Positions 58,178 through 64,000 of a stretch of DNA of 64,000 nt are shown piece by piece. The position numbers and the translations under genes were made by a program. Under the pieces are notes generated by a model. That model worked only from the letters and a program-made list of their open reading frames with translations. It was not told where the DNA came from and ran no database searches. The stretch lies in NCBI GenBank assembly GCA_029202525.1, contig CP119325.1, positions 3,384,001-3,448,000 on the forward strand, given 5' to 3'. Numbering within the stretch: position 1 is the stretch's first letter; each line of letters starts with the position of its first letter. This DNA comes from Candidatus Pseudomonas phytovorans. GTDB taxonomy: Bacteria; Pseudomonadota; Gammaproteobacteria; Pseudomonadales; Pseudomonadaceae.

Positions 58178-61100
58178 ATGTCTATGCCACGCAAAGGCCC
58201 CCTTCTGTCATCACTCGTTCTGGCCCTGTTGGGCTGGGAATCGACCAGCGAGGCGGCCGTGCAGTGCCAGCGCACCTTGGTCGCCAACGTGGTGGCACTC
58301 GACCAGCCACTGATGTTCAACCGCCTTGGCGCGCAAAACGCCAATGGCATGCTGTTCGCCCTGCGCGAAGACGTGGTGGACGACAAACAGGTCCCCCTCG
58401 GCAAGGGCGGCGCTGCGGTGCCGGGCAAAGTCACCTTGCGCCCGGACAAACGCCCACGGCCTATCGTGCTGCGCGTGGCTGCAGGTGACTGCCTGACCGT
58501 CAACCTGACCAACTTGCTCGCCTACCAGGCCAACCCCAACAAGCACGGCATCGACCACGAAGAGAACGAAGCCGAAGGCGAAGAGGAAGGGCCGGAGAAC
58601 GAGATCGAGAATGAAGGCGGTGAGGATTTCGTCGCCGATGAACAGGTGACTGACCGGCATGTCGGCTTCCAGGTGAACGGCATGCAAGCCGTCAACAGTA
58701 TCGGGGACATCGCCGCCAACACTGGCCGTAATGGCAACTTTCTGGTGTCGCCGGGCAATACGCGCAGCTACACCCTGTATGCCGAACGTGAAGGCGCCTT
58801 CGCCGCAACCAGCCAAGGCGCAACCTTCGGTGGCCAGGGCGGGGCGGGCAACGTCGCCAATGGCCTGTTTGGCCAGGTGGTGGTTGTCCCCAAAGGTGGG
58901 CGAACCTTCCGCAACACCCTGACCGAAGAAGAGATGCGCCTGGCCACCACCGGGCGTACCGCTACCGGCCAACCGGTCATCGATTACCAGGCCCGCTACC
59001 CGCAGACCCAACCGTGGCTCAGCGAAGGCAGGGCCGGCAAACCGATTATTGCCATGGTCGACGGCAATGAAATTCTCAACAGCGAAACCGACGCGATCGT
59101 CATGGGGCCCAACCCGGACGGCAGCTTCCCGCGCTCGACCTACCCGCTGGAAAGCGTCAACAAACGCAACCCAGCATTGCCCAACCGCCTGGAAGCATTC
59201 CGCGATTTCGCCTCGCAGTTCGCCGATGAAGTGGCTGCCACCCAGGCCTTCCCGGGTTACTGGGCGGACCCGGTGATGGGCCATGTGCTGGAGCCGACCC
59301 GCGATTCGTTCATGATCAACTATGGCTCTGGCGGCATGGGCGCTGAAGTGGTCGCCAACCGCCTGGGTGTGGGGCCGATGCATGATTGCCTGTCGTGCGC
59401 TTACGAGGAGTTCTTCCTCAGTGCACACACCGTGGGCGATATCGGCACTTTGGTGGACGTGCCGGCCAACGTCGGCCTGGAAAACATCCGCCCTGGCCAG
59501 ACGCCGCCGGCCAGCGCGGTGGGGGTCAAGGCCAACATGGCCCTGTACCCGGCCGAGCCTGCCAACGTGCACCACAGCTACATTGGCGATTTCACCAAGT
59601 TCCGCAACACCCACAATGGTCATGAACAGCACATTTTCCACCTGCATGGCCACCAGTGGCTGTTCAACCCCAACGACGACAACTCCGACTACATCGACGC
59701 CCAGGGCATTGGCCCGGGTATCGGTTACACCTACGAGATCGCCAATGGCGGTTCGGGCAACCGTAACCGCGTGGCGGGCGATGCCATCTACCACTGCCAC
59801 TTCTACCCGCACTTCGCCCAGGGCATGTGGGCCATGTGGCGGGTACACGATGTGTTCGAGGAAGGCACCCGGCTGGAAGTGAGCGGGCAGGGCGAGAATG
59901 GTTTCCACAGCACGCCGTTTGCGCTGCGCAGCGGCAAGCCGGCGGCTGGCGCCCGGGCGTTGCCTGATGGCGAAATCGTTGCGGGCACGCCGATCCCGGC
60001 CATTGTGCCGCTGCCTGGCAAAGCCATGGCGCCGATGCCTGGCAAGGTCGTGGTAGTACCCAAACTCTCTGAAGAACTGGTCGCCGCCAACGACGATGAC
60101 AACGAGGCCGAGAATGAAGGCGATGACGACCACCCCAACCAGCCGCCGGTGCGCAAAGCCGTCGGCTCGCTGGCGCTGGTCGACCGCACCGATGCCAACC
60201 GCAACGCCGATGGCACTCTGAAAAACCCAGGTTACCCGTTCTGGATCGGCGGCATGGAAAGCAGCGTCGGCAACCGCCCGCCAACCCCGCCACTGGACAT
60301 GCTCGACCCGGCCTTGGCCCGGCAGCTGAAAGACAGCGGCAAGGCCCTGTGGGCCAACCTCGACGCCAACCAGGTCGATGGCTGGGATGGCGGCCTGGGC
60401 CGCCATGCGCTGGACGGTGTATCCGCAGGTGGCGAGGCCGTGACCACCACCACCAAGCTGGACTTCTCCAAGGTGGTGCACAAGGCCAAGCCTATCTACC
60501 TGCCTGAAGAAGGTACTGATGTAGAGCAGGCTGCCATGCAGTTCCACGCCAAGGCCGAGCACGCCAGCTTCGCCCTGATCCCCGGCAGCCAGCCGGTGGC
60601 CAAGGCGTTCCGCACCAACGGCGCCTTGCCCACTGCCGGCGCGCCGTTCTACGAGCCCTGCATGGATGACCGTGGCAAGCGCCTGACGCAAACCTCGGGG
60701 GTAGGCGAGTTTGCGAGCGGTGAGAGCCTGACCGGCATGAACTTCCGTGGTTCGTCCACCTTCACTGCCGACCGCCCGCGCATCTACAAAGGTGCCAACA
60801 TCCAGTTTGACGCGGTGTACAACAAGGTCGGCTACCACTTCCCGCAGGCGCGTATCCTGGCGCTGTGGGAAGACGCCTGGCCAGTCATCACCAAGCAGCG
60901 CCCGCCAGAGCCACTGGTGATGCGCATGAACACCTTTGACTGCACCATGTACACCCACACCAACCTGATCCCGTCGTATTACGAAATGGACGACTACCAG
61001 GTGCGTACCCCGACCGACGTGATCGGCCAGCACATCCACCTGCCCAAGTGGGACCTGACTGCTGCCGACGGCTCGGCCAACGGCTGGAACTATGAAGACG

Positions 61101-64000
61101 GGGTGCTCTCGCCCGGCAGCGTGGTGGAGCGTGTGCATGCCATCCGCTCTTACAACGGCTGCACCGAGGGCGACAGCCGCGATGGCACTGCCGCTTGCCC
61201 GAGAGCCAAGCAACACCCGTACTTTGGCCGCTTTGGCCGGGCCGACTGGCTGGGTGCGCGCACCGCCATGCAACGCTGGTTCGCTGACCCGCTGGTGAAC
61301 GTGAACAACGTTGACCGTGGCCTGGGCACCATCTTCACCCACGACCACCTCGGCCCATCGACCCATCAGCAACTCGGGCTGTATGCAACCGTGCTGGCAG
61401 AACCTGCCGGCTCTACCTGGTACCACGCCGAAACCGGCGAGCAGCTGTATAACCCGGCCACCCGCCAGGACGGCGGGCCCACCTCGTGGCAAGCGGTGAT
61501 CAAGACGGGCGACCACGATGGCGATGGCAAGAACGACAGCTACCGTGAGTTCTTCCTGGAGTACAGCGACTTCCAGCATGCCTATGAAGCGGGTGTGTAT
61601 GTGGGCGCAGGGCCTGACGGCATCCCCAATGGCCAGTCCTACCCGGCCACGGGCGACAGCTTCCGCTACGCGATCAACCCTCCGGTACGGCAGAAAGCTT
61701 CCAACCTGCTTGAGTCGGTGGTCGAGTCGCGCGGTGGCCTGGCCCCTGGCTGCCCAAGCCGGCCTTGCCCACAGGCGATTTCGGTGGATGACCCGGGCAT
61801 GTTCGTCGTCAACTACCGCAACGAGCCGCTGGCCCTGCGGGTATTCGACCCGAACAAGGTCGGCCCCGATGGCAAGCGCGGCATGCAGGCTGACGGCCTG
61901 GCCGGTGACTTGAGCTATGCCCTGCAGAGCCGCACCGACCGTGCGATCCCGGCCATGAACATGGCGCCTTCGGCGATTACCTCGGCGGTTGGGCCTACCG
62001 GCGGGACTACACAGTTCCCACCCCACATCAACAAGGCCGGCAGCGAGCCGGGTGACCCGTTCACGCCCATGCTGCGCACCTACTCTGGCGACAACGTACG
62101 CCTGCGCCTGCACGCCGGTGGCCACGAAGAGGAACACAACGTGACCCTGCACGGCGTCAAGTGGCTGCAGAACGGTTCGGGCTTCGGTAACAGCTCCAAC
62201 TCGGGCTGGAAGGCCTCGCAGATGATCGGTATTTCCGAACAGATGGGCTTCATGGCACCGGTGTCGATGATTTCCAGTTCTGCTGCCACCAATGGTGATT
62301 ACCTGTACTCCATGGACGCAGCCCTGGAAGGCTACTGGAACGGTATCTGGGGGGTGATGCGCAACTACACCGCACAACGCGCCGACCTGTTCCCGCTGCC
62401 GAACAACACGCAACCTGTGGCCATGCGCAATACCGTGAACTTTGACGGCATCTGCCCGAAAACCACGGCCAACCCCAACGGCATCGGTACCCGCACCACG
62501 GTCAAACGCAGCTACGAAATTGTCGCGGCGCTGGCCAACGACATTCTGGAGAACCGCAACGGTGTCAGCATCAATGACCCGGCCGGTGTCGGCCAGCATG
62601 TCGGCGGGCCGCTGAAGGCCAGTGGCGGTACCCTGGTGTTCAACAGCCGCAAGACCAGCATCCCGCAGGTGACGGTGGTCGATGAAGAAGACGGCACCAC
62701 CTTCACCGTGGGTGGCCACAGCGCGCCACTGCATGACCCGACCGCCGTGCTGTACGTACGCAAGGCCGACCTGGACGCCACCACCGGCAAGCTCAAGGCC
62801 GGGGTACCGGTGGAGCCGCTGGTGCTGCGCGCCAATGCTGGCGACTGCATCAGCATCACCCTGGAGAACCGCCTGCCACAGGTCATGCCCGACCTGCCAA
62901 GCACTGCAGTGATGCAGAACGTGGTCAAGCGTGACCGCTTCGACAGCGAAGGCTCCACCGCCTTCAACAACAACCTGATGCGGCCGTCCAGCCATGTGGG
63001 CCTGCATGCCCAGCTGCTGGCGTACGACATCACCAAGTCCGACGGTGCCAACGTGGGTGCCAACCCGGTGCAAACCGTGCCACCCCGGGTGGGCAACAGC
63101 GGTGCCTACCCAAGCCGGGTGTACCAGTATTACGCCGGCCACCTGGAGCGGGAGGGCAAACCGATACTGCAACTGGGCCGCACGGTGGACAACATCAACA
63201 CCACGGCAATCGAGTTCGGTGGCCTGAACCTGACGCCGTCGGACTTCATCAAGCAGCCACAAAAAGGCCTGGTGGGGGGCATGAGCATCCTGCCACAGAC
63301 CGCGACCTGGACCGAGGACACCGCCAGCCGGGCCCAGGCCACGGTCAAGGTGACAGGCCAACCCGATTACCGCGACCTGGTAACGGTGTGGCAGCGCTCG
63401 ATGAACATGCGCTGGGCTGACGGCCGCCCGGTCGAAGGCATCGCCACCGAAGGCAATGGCGTGCCGGGGGACCCGAAAGACAACGGCAACATGGCCATGA
63501 ACTACAAGACCGAACCGCTGTGGTTGCGCTTTGGCCTCGCGCCGGATGCACCCTTCGGGCATGCCGATGGCTTTGGCTTGGCCGATGTGCCCAACGCGCA
63601 CATGGCCTACAGCAACGCCCTGGTCGGCGGCGACCCGCAAACCCCGGTGCTGTATGCCAAGCCCGGCCAGCCGGTGCGCAGCCATGTACTGATGCCCAGC
63701 GGTGGCAGCCGCGGCATCACCTACCAGCTGGACGGCCACCTGTGGCCATTGCACAACTACCAGGCCGAGAAGAGTGACGTGGACGGCTACCCGATGAACC
63801 AGCCTGGTATCGGTTCGGTGCGCTTCGGCTACAACCCGATGGCCATGTACATCGGTGCACAAGAGAGCGTGCTGCCTGCGGCGCACTTCAGCTTCATGCT
63901 GCCGAGTGCCGGCGGTGCCAACGCGGTGGCGGGTGACTACCTGTTCCGCGACTACGCCGCCTACGGCAACCTCTCGGGGCTGTGGGGGATTCTGCGGGTG
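58178..64000 (+). CDS. mnxG: Giant multicopper oxidase, MnxG/McoA type (first 1941 aa, open at right edge)
   Basis: Secreted oxidase; signal peptide MSMPRKGPLLSSLVLALLG...SEA. Copper sites: HIFHLHGHQW at 485-494, YHCHFYPH with His539, Cys540, His541 and His545 followed by Met550 (type 1 copper), HDH at 1055-1057 with His1063, and histidines near 1312-1325 and 1854-1859 in additional cupredoxin-like domains. Two acidic tracts (about 126-160 and 640-656) and a D-x-D-x-D-G loop (Asp1112-Asp1120) could bind Ca2+ or Mn2+. Such size and domain count fit bacterial Mn(II) oxidases MnxG and McoA of P. putida; the choice between the two is uncertain. CGGAGGTGCAGC precedes the ATG. Strong GC-rich codon bias leaves a 1891-codon open frame on the opposite strand, which is not a gene. 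Confidence 0.85.
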   Translation, partial: MSMPRKGPLLSSLVLALLGWESTSEAAVQCQRTLVANVVALDQPLMFNRLGAQNANGMLFALREDVVDDKQVPLGKGGAAVPGKVTLRPDKRPRPIVLRVAAGDCLTVNLTNLLAYQANPNKHGIDHEENEAEGEEEGPENEIENEGGEDFVADEQVTDRHVGFQVNGMQAVNSIGDIAANTGRNGNFLVSPGNTRSYTLYAEREGAFAATSQGATFGGQGGAGNVANGLFGQVVVVPKGGRTFRNTLTEEEMRLATTGRTATGQPVIDYQARYPQTQPWLSEGRAGKPIIAMVDGNEILNSETDAIVMGPNPDGSFPRSTYPLESVNKRNPALPNRLEAFRDFASQFADEVAATQAFPGYWADPVMGHVLEPTRDSFMINYGSGGMGAEVVANRLGVGPMHDCLSCAYEEFFLSAHTVGDIGTLVDVPANVGLENIRPGQTPPASAVGVKANMALYPAEPANVHHSYIGDFTKFRNTHNGHEQHIFHLHGHQWLFNPNDDNSDYIDAQGIGPGIGYTYEIANGGSGNRNRVAGDAIYHCHFYPHFAQGMWAMWRVHDVFEEGTRLEVSGQGENGFHSTPFALRSGKPAAGARALPDGEIVAGTPIPAIVPLPGKAMAPMPGKVVVVPKLSEELVAANDDDNEAENEGDDDHPNQPPVRKAVGSLALVDRTDANRNADGTLKNPGYPFWIGGMESSVGNRPPTPPLDMLDPALARQLKDSGKALWANLDANQVDGWDGGLGRHALDGVSAGGEAVTTTTKLDFSKVVHKAKPIYLPEEGTDVEQAAMQFHAKAEHASFALIPGSQPVAKAFRTNGALPTAGAPFYEPCMDDRGKRLTQTSGVGEFASGESLTGMNFRGSSTFTADRPRIYKGANIQFDAVYNKVGYHFPQARILALWEDAWPVITKQRPPEPLVMRMNTFDCTMYTHTNLIPSYYEMDDYQVRTPTDVIGQHIHLPKWDLTAADGSANGWNYEDGVLSPGSVVERVHAIRSYNGCTEGDSRDGTAACPRAKQHPYFGRFGRADWLGARTAMQRWFADPLVNVNNVDRGLGTIFTHDHLGPSTHQQLGLYATVLAEPAGSTWYHAETGEQLYNPATRQDGGPTSWQAVIKTGDHDGDGKNDSYREFFLEYSDFQHAYEAGVYVGAGPDGIPNGQSYPATGDSFRYAINPPVRQKASNLLESVVESRGGLAPGCPSRPCPQAISVDDPGMFVVNYRNEPLALRVFDPNKVGPDGKRGMQADGLAGDLSYALQSRTDRAIPAMNMAPSAITSAVGPTGGTTQFPPHINKAGSEPGDPFTPMLRTYSGDNVRLRLHAGGHEEEHNVTLHGVKWLQNGSGFGNSSNSGWKASQMIGISEQMGFMAPVSMISSSAATNGDYLYSMDAALEGYWNGIWGVMRNYTAQRADLFPLPNNTQPVAMRNTVNFDGICPKTTANPNGIGTRTTVKRSYEIVAALANDILENRNGVSINDPAGVGQHVGGPLKASGGTLVFNSRKTSIPQVTVVDEEDGTTFTVGGHSAPLHDPTAVLYVRKADLDATTGKLKAGVPVEPLVLRANAGDCISITLENRLPQVMPDLPSTAVMQNVVKRDRFDSEGSTAFNNNLMRPSSHVGLHAQLLAYDITKSDGANVGANPVQTVPPRVGNSGAYPSRVYQYYAGHLEREGKPILQLGRTVDNINTTAIEFGGLNLTPSDFIKQPQKGLVGGMSILPQTATWTEDTASRAQATVKVTGQPDYRDLVTVWQRSMNMRWADGRPVEGIATEGNGVPGDPKDNGNMAMNYKTEPLWLRFGLAPDAPFGHADGFGLADVPNAHMAYSNALVGGDPQTPVLYAKPGQPVRSHVLMPSGGSRGITYQLDGHLWPLHNYQAEKSDVDGYPMNQPGIGSVRFGYNPMAMYIGAQESVLPAAHFSFMLPSAGGANAVAGDYLFRDYAAYGNLSGLWGILRV

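Noticed and set aside
58211..63886. Open frame of 1891 codons on the minus strand
   Set aside because: It is antisense to the multicopper oxidase; its product is low-complexity (His, Val, Gly-rich) with no domain, and arises from strong GC-rich third-position bias in the sense gene.

Overview
The window is chromosomal DNA from a Pseudomonas of the P. putida group. This rests on GC-rich coding with typical Pseudomonas gene families, many copies of the P. putida-type REP palindrome (core GGGAGCGGG...CCCGCGAAG), SfnB/SsuD-type sulfur genes under sigma-54 promoters, an mdc-mad malonate cluster and a giant MnxG-type multicopper oxidase. No rRNA, tRNA, CRISPR or transposase was found. Coordinates, starts and motifs were read by hand; family assignments come from memory of the families, not from searches.

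1-26405: an organosulfur scavenging region. It holds four SsuD-like FMNH2-dependent monooxygenases (372, 9293, 16061, 21531), an SfnB/DszC-like oxygenase (5707), and two cytoplasmic proteins that look like DszB-type sulfinate desulfinases (1-357 partial; 7315) rather than transport proteins. Uptake is served by a TonB receptor (17178), two Tat-lipoprotein family-5 binding proteins (10491, 19973), one oligopeptide-type ABC transporter (12058-15735) and an orphan SsuA-like binding protein (23978). A class II aldolase and a secreted hydrolase may process the carbon part. An SfnR-like activator without receiver domain (25347) sits at the end. Four good -24/-12 promoters in three regulatory regions each lie near a TGCTG-N3-CAGCA palindrome, which suggests one regulon. 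A heterodimeric ABC exporter pair (1995-5613) is embedded.

26508-30797: an RND efflux pair without an outer-membrane partner, ended by a strong terminator. 31308-40609: a low-GC type VI secretion island with a truncated VgrG, a class 3 lipase effector and eight tandem copies (about 830 bp period) of one periplasmic immunity-like gene; copy 6 is frameshifted in a G-tract and copy 8 is chimeric. 40668-41231: a TetR gene whose operator-like palindrome shares a half-site with one upstream of the RND genes, so the island may have split a regulator from its pump.

41432-48596: housekeeping and catabolic genes: RlhA, a RidA protein, TrmK, a DUF2790 protein, a LysR regulator, an acyl-CoA dehydrogenase and a 3-hydroxyisobutyryl-CoA hydrolase (valine catabolism). 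48852-56320: a malonate decarboxylase operon mdcABCDEGH followed by the transporter madLM; a REP pair lies inside the 5' coding part of mdcB. 56463-57980: a 505-residue protein of unknown function. 58178-64000: the first 1941 codons of an MnxG/McoA-type multicopper oxidase behind a sigma-54 promoter, open at the right edge.
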